A stretch of DNA of 64,000 bases from Halobaculum sp. CBA1158 (GCF_021431925.1 NZ_CP090371.1:2728001-2792000); one strand, 5' to 3'. Counted from the first letter of the stretch, positions 1-9,895 are shown. Notes: generated by a model from the sequence alone, not told the origin. Translations and numbers: made by a program.

Positions 1-2092
1 TCGGGTCGACGGTGGCGCTCGTCGACTGCTCGCCTCCGGTCGTCCGGTCGTCCGCGTCGGTCGTCGTCGCGTCCGCGGTCACGGTTATCGTCACGCGCTC
101 GTCGCCGACGGCGACCGTGTGCTCGCCGGGCCCGTCGAACGAGACCGGGATCCGGACCGTTCGCGTCTCGCCGGGGGCGACCGAGACCGACTCGGTCCCG
201 ACGCGCTCGCCGTCCACCCGGACCGCGAGGTCGCCGACCGTGGGCACGGAGTTCCCGGCGACGACGGTCGCCTCGAGGGTCACGGATTCGCCGACGGCGA
301 CGGTCGATCGATCGACCGACAGCGACGACACCGCGGGCGGGTCCGGCTCCGACACCCGCACCTCGTAGGTCCGTCCGGGGACGCCCACCCGGTAGGTCCC
401 CGTCGCGTTCGGCGTCCACGACAGGCGGCGAGTCTCGGCGGCGTTCGCGCTCAGGGTGCCGGTCGCGTTCGCGACGGGGGCACCGTCGACCGTGAGCGTG
501 ACCCGGTAGTCGCCGGACTCGCCGCCGACGTTCTCCACCTCGACCGGGACGGACACCGTCTCGCCGACGGCGACCGTGGGCGTCGGGCCGACCGTCGCGT
601 TCCGGGAGGAGCCGTTCACCCGAAGCTCCGTCCCCGAGGAGATCCGTATCTGTGCGGCGAGGCGACCGAACGCCGCCTCGTGCTCCTCGGCCGACCACGC
701 CTCGGGCGTCGCCTCCGTGCGGGTGAACCGCCGCGCGTCGTCGGCGACGGCGTCGTCGGCCACGTCAGCGACGACGTCGAGGAGGCGGTCCTCGGAGATC
801 GGCTGGGCGTTCGGGTCCGACGCGTCGGACTCGGCGTTCAGTCGCCGCAGCACGGTTCCGAGCGTCGCGCCGCCGTCGCTGGCCAGCCGGATCCGACGGT
901 CGAGGTCGCCGGCGACGAGCGCGCCCTTGCGGTACTGCGCGTCGGCGGTCCACGTGTCGGGGTCGGCGAGCACGGCGTCGGCGTACGCGTCGCGCTCGCC
1001 GCGCGCGAGGGCGTCGGCGAACGTCCGGAAGTCGATCCGGTCCTGGCGGAGCGCGAGCGCCGCGGCGTAGTAGGTGGCCGACCCCTCGATCGTCCAGCGG
1101 GTCTCGGGCGTCGTGCGGTACGCCTGTCTGGTGTGGACGTACTCGTGGAGCCACGCGTTTCGAGCCGCGTCGAGGGGTTCGTCGGCTCGCACCCACGCGT
1201 CCGCGTCGCCGGTCTGGAGGCCGGCCACGCCCCAGTCGACCCCGGTCGGGGCGGCCACGAGGAACACCGACTCGTCGCGGTCGCCGACGCGCATGGAGTC
1301 GGACGCCGACGCGAGCGAGTCGAATACGGCCGCGGGCTCGACGCGCATCGAGTCGGACGCCGCCGCCGGGACGACCAGCCGGAACGTCTGCCCGTGGGCC
1401 GTGTGCTCGTGGACCTCGTGCTCGCCGAGGAACGCGATCCGCTCGCCGACCGCGCCGGGACCGTTGACGGTCGGGTCGCGGACCACGCGGGGCTGGGTGT
1501 CGCCGTAGTAGCGGAACGACACCGAGACCGTCGGCGTCGAGACGAGCGCCCACGGACCGGTATCGACGAATCGGTACCCACCGTCGTCGCCGACGGAGGC
1601 GGCGTCACCGGCGAGGTCCGCGGGCGAGACCGCGCCGGCCCCGCCGCCGCGGTCCTCCCGGGCGAGCCGCGACGACCGGACGGTCTGGTTGGCGGGGAGC
1701 CGGTAGCTGATCGTCGGCGACGCGGTGTCGCCGTCCCACTCGTAGGTCCCGTCGCCGGCGGCGGCGAAGCCGTCGGTCTCGACGCCGGTCGCGCGGGCGT
1801 CGACCGTCGGCGAGAGCTCGCTCACCCGGTCGGGCACGTCGAACCGAAGGGTGACGTCGACCTCGCCGGGGCGCTCGGGCGTGAGCGACAGCGTCGTCCG
1901 CACGTGGATGGTGTCCTCGTCCGCGGCGGTCACGGCGGTCCCGGCGGCCGCGTCGCCGGCGGCGACGTCGGCGGTCGCCGACGCCGGCGACGGCGTCGGC
2001 GCGGTCGAGTGAGCGACTGCGGACGCGGGCGCGGCAGAAACGAGCACGAGCACGAGCGCTAATCCGACGACCGCACGGGTCCCCCGAGGCAT
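1..2092 (-). CDS. Secreted gluzincin-like (peptidase MA fold) protein with CARDB-like domains, 3' end beyond window
   Basis: An ATG at 2092 opens a frame that stays open to the left edge, so the C-terminus is missing. The first 26 residues form a signal peptide (hydrophobic LALVLVLVSAAPASA). A zinc-protease motif HEYVH lies at residues 316-320 with a candidate third ligand Glu336 in WTIEGSATYY, the arrangement of the peptidase MA / M61-type gluzincin clan. Beyond about residue 420 there are repeats of the type 'vavGetvsvpveVeNvG', typical of CARDB/beta-sandwich domains. A TATA-like gcgtaaaacc (2114-2123) sits about 25 bases upstream. It probably acts outside the cell, perhaps membrane-anchored; the substrate is unknown. 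Catalytic competence is inferred from the motif alone. Confidence 0.75.
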   Translation of the reverse strand, partial: MPRGTRAVVGLALVLVLVSAAPASAVAHSTAPTPSPASATADVAAGDAAAGTAVTAADEDTIHVRTTLSLTPERPGEVDVTLRFDVPDRVSELSPTVDARATGVETDGFAAAGDGTYEWDGDTASPTISYRLPANQTVRSSRLAREDRGGGAGAVSPADLAGDAASVGDDGGYRFVDTGPWALVSTPTVSVSFRYYGDTQPRVVRDPTVNGPGAVGERIAFLGEHEVHEHTAHGQTFRLVVPAAASDSMRVEPAAVFDSLASASDSMRVGDRDESVFLVAAPTGVDWGVAGLQTGDADAWVRADEPLDAARNAWLHEYVHTRQAYRTTPETRWTIEGSATYYAAALALRQDRIDFRTFADALARGERDAYADAVLADPDTWTADAQYRKGALVAGDLDRRIRLASDGGATLGTVLRRLNAESDASDPNAQPISEDRLLDVVADVADDAVADDARRFTRTEATPEAWSAEEHEAAFGRLAAQIRISSGTELRVNGSSRNATVGPTPTVAVGETVSVPVEVENVGGESGDYRVTLTVDGAPVANATGTLSANAAETRRLSWTPNATGTYRVGVPGRTYEVRVSEPDPPAVSSLSVDRSTVAVGESVTLEATVVAGNSVPTVGDLAVRVDGERVGTESVSVAPGETRTVRIPVSFDGPGEHTVAVGDERVTITVTADATTTDADDRTTGGEQSTSATVDP

Positions 2093-2329
2093 CTGGTCGG
2101 GCTACACCCGGAGCGCGTAAAACCGTTGGCTCCGGCGTCAGCGACGGGCGAGACCCGACCGAGGGCGGGGTGACCGCCGCCGACGGGACGCGGGACGACG
2201 ACCGGGAACCGACTGGACGGGGACCGACGACGACGGGGGAACCGCCGGTCGACGCCGTGGCTGGCGAGCGGGAAAACGGGAGAACGGACGGCGGTCGTGC
2301 TCGACGGCGGTGTCAGGTCGGCCCGGAGG

Positions 2330-2635
<306 letters not shown>

Positions 2636-2646
2636 CTACAGGACCG

Positions 2647-2657
2647 CTATATTAAAT
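2647..2657 (-). promoter_or_regulatory. TATA box of the aIF1 gene
   Basis: Read on the minus strand this is atttaatatag, an AT-rich run in a G+C-rich background. It is centred about 29 bases before the ATG at 2623, the spacing expected for an archaeal promoter giving a leaderless or nearly leaderless message. Confidence 0.75.
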
Positions 2658-2725
2658 CCTGTCGGGTGTTCGAACGGGAAATGCACCACCGCGGGGCGGG
2701 GGCCGGCGATCCCGTCCGTTCGAGG

Positions 2726-5095
2726 TCACGACCCGGCACCGCCGCCGCCGAGGCGACGCAGCACCGGCGCGTGTCGCCGCACCAGGTCGTCGACGGCGTC
2801 GACGGCGTCCGCGGCGGCCTCCTCGTCGATCTCGCCGGCGTAGCGCGCCCGCTCGTAGGCGTCGGCGACCTCGCGGGCGGCGTCGCCGAAGCGGTCGCGC
2901 GCCAGCGCCGCCGCGAACTGCCGGGGCGTCTCGCCCGCCCGGCGGGGGCGGTGGACGACCGCCGCGAGGAACTCCAGCCGGCGGAACGCCCGCTCGGCGT
3001 CGGTCGCGGGGTCGACGCGCGACTGTCGGAGGAGCCAGACGCCCCGCCGGAGACGGCCGACCACGCCGAACCGGCGCGCGCCGGCGACGACTCCCACGAG
3101 CGCGGCGAGTCCGACGGCGGCGTCCTCGCCGGTCGGCGTCCAGCCGTCGCCGCCCTCGCCGTCCCCGTCGCCGGCGGCTCCGGCGGTCGCCTCGCCGGTC
3201 CCGCCGACGCCGGCTGTGATCCCGCCGCCGATAGTGGCGTTGCCGAACTGGTCCTCGCCGGGGTCGACCGCGGTGAACTCCCGAACGGGGTCGTCGCCGG
3301 GAGCGGCCGTTTCGTTGTCGGGCGTCTCCGTGGGCGGCTCGTAGGTGCCGTCCTCGGAGCCGGCGGCGTCGACGTTCTCGGCCCCCTCGTCGCGGGCCTC
3401 CTCGACGCGCGACTGCTCTGCGGACTCCCGGGGCGACGCCGGCGTCGGGTCGAACCGGACCCAGCCGTGGTCGGGGAAGTACACCTCGACCCACGCGTGC
3501 GAGTCCAGCCCGCGGACGACATACTCGTCCTCCGAGACCTGCTGCCCGCTGGTGTAGCCGGTGACGAACCGGGCGGGGACGCCCTGCGTGCGAAGCATCG
3601 CGACCATGGTCGTCGCGTAGTAGACGCAGTAGCCCGCGTCCATCTCGAACAGGAAGCTGTCTGCTGTGTTCCCCTGCGGGTTCGGCACGTCGAGCGAGTA
3701 CTCCTTCGTCCGTTCGAGGTAGCGCTCGATCGCGACGGCGGCGTCGTAGGGGTTCGACGCGTCCGCCTGGTCGAGCACCTCGGCGGTGCGCTCGCCCACG
3801 CGGTCCGGGGTGCTGTCGGGCAGTTGCGTGTACCGCGAGCGAACGTCGCTCGGGTAGTCGGTGCCCGCGCGGCGCAACTCGGCGGCGGAGGCCGTCGGGC
3901 GCTCGCTGACCACGGTGTAGGAGTCGTTCTCGAGGAGCGCCGTTCCCGGCCGGAGGCCGTCGTGGTCGGTCACCTGCGCGGTGTCACCGGCCCGGCCGCG
4001 CACCTCGACGGGCTTCCAGGCGGCCGGCAGCGCGTCGAGTTGGCTACGGGCGGTCACCCGCTGGACGAGCCGATCGGTCTCGCCGGGCGGACCGCCGAGC
4101 GATCCCTCGCCCTCGTAGGGTCGCGTGTCGCCGGTCCTGACCCAGCGTCCGCCGGTGTAGCGGTCGTAGGAGCCGACGCGCCAGTAGTCGGCGTCCTCGG
4201 ACTCGACGACGAACCGGACCTCCGGCGACAGCCGGATGCTCCCGAGCACGCCCACGGAGTCGGTGTTCGAGACGAGACTCGCCTCGACCGACGGCGAGTC
4301 GCCGCCCGGGACCACCGGGTTCGCCGCGCTCCCCGGGAGGACCGTGACGACGGAGGTGAGCACGACCATCGCGGCCACGATCACGGCGAGGGTGTCCCAG
4401 TTGGCGAGCACCCCCCGACGCCCGGCGGCCGCGAGCCCGGAGAACCCGACCGCGAGCGTCACGCCGACGGCGGCCGCGAGGCCGACCGCGGGCGACGCGT
4501 CGCCGGTCAGCAGGAAGAAGCCGGTCGTCGCGGCCGCGACGGTCGCCGCGGCGGCGTCGCGCCGGCGGACCAGCAGGTACGCCGTCAGGAACGTCGGCAC
4601 CGGCGCGAGAAACAGCGCCCACGCGCCGACGTTGAGCAGGCGCAGCACCGACAGCCCGGTGAGCAGCGCGAGCAGGTCGCCGGCGACCCGGCCGACCGTG
4701 AACAGCGCGCGCGTCGACGGCGGGATCGACAGGAAGTACCCCGCAAGCGCCAGCGCGAAGCCGACGGCGGCGAGCCCGACGGCGGTTCGCTCGCGGAGGA
4801 ACGCCCCGAGCCACGCGGCGACCCCCGCGACCGCGGCGACCTCCATGACCAGCAGCGTCGCCCCGCCGACCACGTCGACGATGTGGTAGAACACCGCGAG
4901 GAACGACGCCGCCGCGAGGGCGACGCCGAGCGCGGCCGGGCGGCGGAGCGCGGCGACGAGCGAGGAATCGGCGTCGTTCCCCGCGGCCGGGCCGTCGGTC
5001 GCCTCCCCGTCGGCGGCGGCGGAATCGGAGCGGTCGTCGGTCCCGGTCCGCCCCGACCCCATCCCGCCGAAGCGGTCGCCGACGGGGGTGCTCAC
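2726..5095 (-). CDS. Membrane transglutaminase-like protein (TgpA type, DUF4129 C-terminus)
   Basis: A 789-residue protein. An acidic N-terminus (about 45 residues) is followed by six or more hydrophobic helices (about 50-260), then an extracytoplasmic transglutaminase-like domain. The catalytic triad is visible: Cys490 in GYCVYYATTM, His533 in DSHAWVEVYF, and Asp549 in FDPTP. A further TM (AAVGLAALVGVVAGA) and a helical C-terminal DUF4129-like region (AFRRLEFLAAVVHRPRRAGETP) follow. The GTG start at 5095 overlaps the stop of the DUF58 gene (GTGA), so translation is coupled. MoxR/DUF58/TgpA triads are a widespread chaperone-envelope module; the partner proteins in archaea are not established. 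Confidence 0.9.
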   Translation of the reverse strand: MSTPVGDRFGGMGSGRTGTDDRSDSAAADGEATDGPAAGNDADSSLVAALRRPAALGVALAAASFLAVFYHIVDVVGGATLLVMEVAAVAGVAAWLGAFLRERTAVGLAAVGFALALAGYFLSIPPSTRALFTVGRVAGDLLALLTGLSVLRLLNVGAWALFLAPVPTFLTAYLLVRRRDAAAATVAAATTGFFLLTGDASPAVGLAAAVGVTLAVGFSGLAAAGRRGVLANWDTLAVIVAAMVVLTSVVTVLPGSAANPVVPGGDSPSVEASLVSNTDSVGVLGSIRLSPEVRFVVESEDADYWRVGSYDRYTGGRWVRTGDTRPYEGEGSLGGPPGETDRLVQRVTARSQLDALPAAWKPVEVRGRAGDTAQVTDHDGLRPGTALLENDSYTVVSERPTASAAELRRAGTDYPSDVRSRYTQLPDSTPDRVGERTAEVLDQADASNPYDAAVAIERYLERTKEYSLDVPNPQGNTADSFLFEMDAGYCVYYATTMVAMLRTQGVPARFVTGYTSGQQVSEDEYVVRGLDSHAWVEVYFPDHGWVRFDPTPASPRESAEQSRVEEARDEGAENVDAAGSEDGTYEPPTETPDNETAAPGDDPVREFTAVDPGEDQFGNATIGGGITAGVGGTGEATAGAAGDGDGEGGDGWTPTGEDAAVGLAALVGVVAGARRFGVVGRLRRGVWLLRQSRVDPATDAERAFRRLEFLAAVVHRPRRAGETPRQFAAALARDRFGDAAREVADAYERARYAGEIDEEAAADAVDAVDDLVRRHAPVLRRLGGGGAGS

Positions 5096-6222
5096 GCGAC
5101 CACCCCGTCGTCGCGGCGGCCGCCGCGGTCGCCCCGGTCGTCCGGACCGTACCCGTCCCTCGCTCGGCCGGTCACGCCGTCGCCGTGGGGGCCGCCTCGA
5201 GCGACCGCGTACGTCGCCGGGCGGCCGTCGCGGAACTCCTCGAAGTCGTGGTCGTCGCCGGCGACGGTGATGCGCACGCGGTCGGACTCGCCGTAGACGG
5301 TCACGTCGGCGTCCTCGTCGGCGATCCGGCCGGGACCGATCACGGCGAGTCGCTCGAGCAGGCGGACCTGACTGCCGCGCTCGCCGGTGACCGTGAGCGT
5401 CCCGTCGGGGAGTCGCACGTCGACGGGGACGCCGTCGGCGACGAGCGCGAGCGCGAGGCTGGCGGTCGCCTCGGCCATGCCGTCGGCCGCGCCGGGGTCG
5501 GCGGCCGCGCCCGCCGAGACGGAGACGGCCTCCGTCTCCGCCTCCGCGGTGAACTCCTTGACGATGAGGTCGTCGCGCTTGGCCGTCGACTTCCAGTGCA
5601 CGTCGCGGAGGGGGTCGCCCCGGTCGTACTCCCGGAGGCGGTCGAACTCGCGGCGCTCCTCGTGGACGCCCGTCTCGTGGAGCGCCCGGAGGTCGCGACG
5701 GGCCCACCCGGCGATCGCGTGGACCTCGGGGTACACCAGCAGTTCGTCGGTGCGGGTCGTCGAGAGGTCGACCTCGGCGAGGCCGAGCACGTCGCGGGCG
5801 GTCACCTCGGCCGGGCCGAGGCGGTGGCGGCCCCGCTCGGCGTAGCCGAGGTCGTACTCGACGGGCGTCGCGCCGACGACCGTCTCGAAGACCAGCCGGT
5901 CGGCGTCGAGTCCGTCGCCGACCCGCTCGCGGACGACGCCCGCGAACGGGCGGTCCATCCCGTCGCCCGCGGCGGTCGGCGGCGCGTCGGGGTCGCGGAA
6001 CGACAGCGAGACCGCGTGCGTCCGTCCGGCGTGGTCGTCGGGGGGAACGTCGCGGACGGCGACCGGCGGCGCGGCCCGCCTGAGCTGGAGGTACGCGGCC
6101 GAGAGCGCGACGATCGCCGGGACGACGACGGCGTTGAGCGATCGCGGACCGAACGCGAGCCCGGAGGCGACGGCGACGACCGCGCAGGCGACGACCGCCT
6201 TCCCGCGTCGGGTGAGTCGCAT
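5092..6222 (-). CDS. DUF58 domain protein
   Basis: A 376-residue protein. Two N-terminal hydrophobic helices (AVVACAVVAVASGLAFG; VVVPAIVALSAAYLQL) are followed by a beta-rich region and the DUF58 signature around residues 195-215 (REYDRGDPLRDVHWKSTAK, then LIVKEFTAE). The fold is related to the vWA domain. The ATG at 6222 lies two bases after the moxR stop and the end overlaps the transglutaminase start, so the three genes form a tight operon. In this module DUF58 is thought to be the substrate or adaptor of the MoxR ATPase; that role here is inference. Confidence 0.92.
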   Translation of the reverse strand: MRLTRRGKAVVACAVVAVASGLAFGPRSLNAVVVPAIVALSAAYLQLRRAAPPVAVRDVPPDDHAGRTHAVSLSFRDPDAPPTAAGDGMDRPFAGVVRERVGDGLDADRLVFETVVGATPVEYDLGYAERGRHRLGPAEVTARDVLGLAEVDLSTTRTDELLVYPEVHAIAGWARRDLRALHETGVHEERREFDRLREYDRGDPLRDVHWKSTAKRDDLIVKEFTAEAETEAVSVSAGAAADPGAADGMAEATASLALALVADGVPVDVRLPDGTLTVTGERGSQVRLLERLAVIGPGRIADEDADVTVYGESDRVRITVAGDDHDFEEFRDGRPATYAVARGGPHGDGVTGRARDGYGPDDRGDRGGRRDDGVVA

Positions 6223-6224
6223 GG

Positions 6225-7235
6225 CTACTCGACGGTCACCGTGGAGAGGGCGTCCTCGACCACGTCGAGGCCGGACTCGCCGCCGGTCCGGGGCCGGACG
6301 CGGTGGGCGAACACCGACCGGACCTCCGTCTGCACGTCGTCGGGGACGACGTAGTCGCGGCCGTCGATGACGGCCCGGGCCTGGGAGGCGCGCACCAGCG
6401 CGATGCTGCCGCGGGGGCTCGCGCCCAACTGGGCGTGCTCGCGAGTGTACGTCGCCAGGTCTGTGACGTACGACCGGACGGGCTCGGAGACCTCGACCTC
6501 GCCGACGGCGTCGCGGGCGCGGCGCAGTTGGTCGGTGGTCGCGACCGAGTCCAGCGACTCGATGGGGTGGCGGCCCGCTGTGCGGTCGAGCATCTCCGTC
6601 TCGTCGGCCGGATCGGGGTAGCCGAGGCGCAGTTTCTTCATGAACCGGTCGACCTCCGCCATCGGCAGCTCGTAGGTGCGGCCGGGCTCCACGTCGTTCT
6701 GGGTCGCGATGACCGTGAAGGGGTCGGGAAGCTCCCGGGTGACGCCGTCGACGGTCACCTGTTGCTCCTCCATCGCCTCGAGCAGCGCCGACTGCGTCTT
6801 CGGCGGTGCGCGGTTGATCTCGTCGCCGAGGACGATGTTGGCGAACACCGGGCCGGGCTGGAACTCGAACTCGCCGGACTTCTGGTTGTAGACGTTGATG
6901 CCGGTCACGTCGGAGGGGAGGAGGTCGGGCGTGAACTGGACGCGCTTGAACTCGCAGTCGACCGACCGCGCCAGCGACCGCGCGAGCATCGTCTTGCCGA
7001 CGCCCGGCACGTCCTCGAGCAGGAGGTGGCCGCGCGCGAGCACGGTGACGAGGACGTGCTCGACGGCGGTCTTGTTGCCGACGATGACGCGGCCGACGTT
7101 GTCGGCGACGCGGTCGACGAGTTCCGACGCCTCCGAGACCGGGAGCGGGGAGCGTTCGCGCGCCGCGGCGTCGCCGTCGCGCTCGACCTCGGCGTCGACG
7201 TCCGCGTCCGCTTCGGCGTCGCTCACGCGCGACAC
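6225..7235 (-). CDS. MoxR-family AAA+ ATPase
   Basis: A 336-residue protein, first gene of the MoxR-DUF58-transglutaminase operon. Walker A is VPGVGKT near residue 80 and Walker B is IVLGDEINRA near 140. A sensor-1 segment (TVIATQND) and the C-terminal lid helices (ASPRGSIALVRASQARAVI) are present. The first about 40 residues are acidic and variable. The start taken is GTG at 7235; a second GTG at 7226 is equally possible. MoxR proteins are ATP-driven chaperones that insert cofactors or assemble complexes, usually with vWA/DUF58 partners. Confidence 0.93.
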   Translation of the reverse strand: MSRVSDAEADADVDAEVERDGDAAARERSPLPVSEASELVDRVADNVGRVIVGNKTAVEHVLVTVLARGHLLLEDVPGVGKTMLARSLARSVDCEFKRVQFTPDLLPSDVTGINVYNQKSGEFEFQPGPVFANIVLGDEINRAPPKTQSALLEAMEEQQVTVDGVTRELPDPFTVIATQNDVEPGRTYELPMAEVDRFMKKLRLGYPDPADETEMLDRTAGRHPIESLDSVATTDQLRRARDAVGEVEVSEPVRSYVTDLATYTREHAQLGASPRGSIALVRASQARAVIDGRDYVVPDDVQTEVRSVFAHRVRPRTGGESGLDVVEDALSTVTVE

Positions 7236-7568
7236 ACCCCGAATGCGGGGGAGTACACCCGGTATCGGGCTGTCTGGGTGTCGTGCACAAGCCGGGTCAC
7301 GGCCCGGACGGACCTAACTCTGCCGCATGTGGACGCGCCGCACGCCGAGCCGGTCGGCCCGACGAGACCCGTCGGCTCGCGGATCCGCACGTCCGAAGGC
7401 TCCGGAGCGCTCGGGAGGGCTCCCCCGTGCTCACGGGCGGACCCGATGGTTTCGGGTGGAGCATCCGACTCCGCCGAGAGAAGCGCCCATCTCGACCGAG
7501 CGAAGCGACCGACTGAGAAAGGGTTAGGTGGGTTCGCGGGGGAGGGAAAGCCGGTTCGGGATCGAACG
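7236..7568. other. Intergenic gap between divergent operons (333 bp)
   Basis: The gap separates moxR (minus) from the methyltransferase-like gene (plus). Short open frames here are arginine-rich and lack the acidic composition of the neighbours, so I call no gene. It should hold both promoters. The gttagg-type A+T patch near 7524-7530 could serve the plus-strand gene. No RNA gene or clear repeat was recognised. Confidence 0.5.
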
Positions 7569-9815
7569 ATGTCAGGAGGGTCACGCGGTGCGTACGGGGA
7601 GGGGTTCGTGGAGCGCGCGGTCGAGGCGCTCGACCGGGCGACCGCCAGCGTCGACGACCGCGTCCGCGACGGCGACCGCGACGCCGGCAGCGACCGCGTC
7701 CGCAACGCTGACAGCGACCGCGACGCCGAAGCGGTCGCGCGGGCGCTGTCGGAGACGCTCGCGGCGGACGCGCTCGGCTACGGCGAGCACGCCCGCGAGC
7801 GCGACGGCCGGGTGGTCCGCCTGCGCGACGGCGACGGCGTCGTCGCCGCGGTGCTGGCGGCCGTCGGGCCCGACGGGGACGCGGCCGACGCCGTCGAGAC
7901 GGCGTTCGCCGCCGCGGAGGGGGAGCCGTCCGTCAGGTACGTCGTCGCCGCCGGCCTCGACCGCCTGCTCGCCTTCGAGCGCGTCGACGACGACGAGGAC
8001 GGACCCGCGGGCGACGACGCCGTGACCGTCGCCGGCGTGACCGCGAGCCGACACACGGACGTTCCCGTCGACTCGGTCGTCGCGGCCGGCCGGCGCGGCC
8101 CGCTCTCGCAGACGCTTCCGCCCGGTCGGCAGCTCGCGGTCGCGAAGCTCGCAGAGCTTCGGCGAGAGGCGCTTTCGGCGGGCGACCGCGCCGGCGACCT
8201 CGACGCGACGGGGTCGCACTCGATCGCCGACGACGGCGGGCTGGAGACGCTCGTCGGGACGCTCCGGGACTGCCTCGACGACCTGCTCGCGCCCGCCGTC
8301 GCCGAGGCGGGATCGGCGCTCTCGGGGGAGACCGTCGCGTTCGACGGGCGCGCCGCCGACCTCCGCGAGGCGGCGAGGGCGGCCTCGCGGGGCGACGGCG
8401 ACGAGACGGCCGCGGGACCGGCGCGACGGCGACTGCTCGCGCTCGAACGCGAGCACGCCGACGCCCGCGCGCTGCGTGCCGCCTACGGCACCTGGGTTCG
8501 CGGGGCGGGGCGAACCGGATACACGCCCTCGGAGAACCGCCGGGCGTTCGCCCGCGTCGCCGCCTTCCAACTGATCGAGGAGGCGTTGCTGGCGCGGTCG
8601 CTGGCGGGGGTCGGCGTGCTGGCCGAGACCGTCGACGGCGACGCCGTCGACCGGCTGGAGTCGTTCGCCGAGGCGGCCGGCCTCGACCGCGACGCCGGCG
8701 ACCTGTTCCGGCTGTCGCGCGAGCGTCGCCGCGAGGTCATCGACCGCCGCGCGCCCAACCTCGCCGGGTGGGCGCTGGCCGACGACGGGGTCGCCGAGGC
8801 GCTCTCGCGGACCGTCTGGTACCTCGATCACTTCTCGTTCGACGCCGCGCCCGTCCGCGTCGCCGAGGCGTACGACCGCCTGCTGTCGGTCGCGGACCTC
8901 CCCGGAGACTGGGCGAGGCCGGCGTCGGGAGGCACGCCCGGCTCCGCGGACGCCGACCCGCTCCCCGCGGCGGCGCTGGATGCGGCGGGGTACGACCCCG
9001 CGGTCGCCGGCGGCGACGACGCTCCGGATCTGCTGGACCCGGCCGTCGGCGACGGCCGGTACCTGCTGGCGGCCGCAGACCGGATCCGCGCGGGGCTCGA
9101 CGACGCGGAGCCGACAGAGCGGCTTCGAGCCGTCGCCGAGCGCCTGACGGGCGCGAGCGCGGATCCCCTCGCGTGTCGAGTGACCGAGACGCGGTTGGTG
9201 CTGTCCCTGCTGGACGACTGGCGCGATGTGCGCCGCCGGGACGGGGCGGTCGCGCTCGATCCGCCGCCGGTGTACTGCACCGACCCGCTGATCCGCGACG
9301 AGTTCGAGCCGGCGGCGCTGGCTCGGGAGGACTACGACTACGTGGTCGGATCGCCGCCGGCGACGCTGCGGCGCGACGTGGCCGCCGGACCGGTCGCGGA
9401 CGCGTACGCCGGCTACGAGACGGCCCACTACACCTACGACACGTCGGCGCTGTACGTCGAGCGCGCGGCCGACTGGCTCGGGGAGAACGGCACGCTCGCC
9501 GTCCGGATCGCCGGGCGCTTCCGCGACACCCGCTTCGGCGAGAAGCTCCGCGAGCGCCTGCCTCAGTGGTTCCGGCTGGAGGCGCTTCGGGAGGTGGCGG
9601 GCGAGGCGGCCGGCGGGACGCCCGTCCTGCTGGTCGCGCGGCGCTTCCGGCGCAACGAGTCGTTCGTCGACCCCGACGACTACGAGCCGCCGACGTACGG
9701 CTTCACGTACGCCGAGGGGCTCGACGCGCCGGGGATCGAACGGTCGTCCGCCCGGCTGACGGCCGGGGCGTGGGACTGGGACGCCGACGGCGACGACGAC
9801 GCGGTCGGGCTGTAG
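7569..9815 (+). CDS. Degenerate Eco57I/PglX-like adenine-methyltransferase homologue
   Basis: A 748-residue protein. The C-terminal half has the layout of an N6-adenine methyltransferase of the type IIG/Eco57I class. It has a motif I-like LLDPAVGDGRYLL, a motif IV position reading YVVGSPPATL where NPPY is expected, and a downstream YETAHYTYDTSALYVERA / GENGTLAVRIAGRF / FGEKLRERLP block like the Eco57I family. The N-terminal third resembles the nuclease-like region of such enzymes but shows no clear D-ExK site. No restriction subunit or specificity gene is nearby; mutS follows after 80 bases. Catalysis is doubtful because Asn of NPPY is absent. An alternative is a conserved non-catalytic DNA-binding protein. 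Confidence 0.65.
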   Translation: MSGGSRGAYGEGFVERAVEALDRATASVDDRVRDGDRDAGSDRVRNADSDRDAEAVARALSETLAADALGYGEHARERDGRVVRLRDGDGVVAAVLAAVGPDGDAADAVETAFAAAEGEPSVRYVVAAGLDRLLAFERVDDDEDGPAGDDAVTVAGVTASRHTDVPVDSVVAAGRRGPLSQTLPPGRQLAVAKLAELRREALSAGDRAGDLDATGSHSIADDGGLETLVGTLRDCLDDLLAPAVAEAGSALSGETVAFDGRAADLREAARAASRGDGDETAAGPARRRLLALEREHADARALRAAYGTWVRGAGRTGYTPSENRRAFARVAAFQLIEEALLARSLAGVGVLAETVDGDAVDRLESFAEAAGLDRDAGDLFRLSRERRREVIDRRAPNLAGWALADDGVAEALSRTVWYLDHFSFDAAPVRVAEAYDRLLSVADLPGDWARPASGGTPGSADADPLPAAALDAAGYDPAVAGGDDAPDLLDPAVGDGRYLLAAADRIRAGLDDAEPTERLRAVAERLTGASADPLACRVTETRLVLSLLDDWRDVRRRDGAVALDPPPVYCTDPLIRDEFEPAALAREDYDYVVGSPPATLRRDVAAGPVADAYAGYETAHYTYDTSALYVERAADWLGENGTLAVRIAGRFRDTRFGEKLRERLPQWFRLEALREVAGEAAGGTPVLLVARRFRRNESFVDPDDYEPPTYGFTYAEGLDAPGIERSSARLTAGAWDWDADGDDDAVGL

Positions 9816-9895
9816 GCGGTCGACGGACGCCCCGGTCGACCCCGCGTCGGTGCGAAACGCTTTCGCCGCTCGCCCGCCCCCCATCCGACCAAGCA

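Noticed and set aside
119-2062. Long plus-strand frame of 647 codons
   Set aside because: It is the antisense shadow of the minus-strand gluzincin gene; it is Arg/Gly/Val-rich and has no domain, whereas the minus frame has a signal peptide, HEYVH and beta-sandwich repeats.
6303-7568. 5' part of an 1170-codon plus frame reading into the methyltransferase-like gene
   Set aside because: The part before 7569 is antisense to moxR; protein-like sequence begins at the ATG at 7569.
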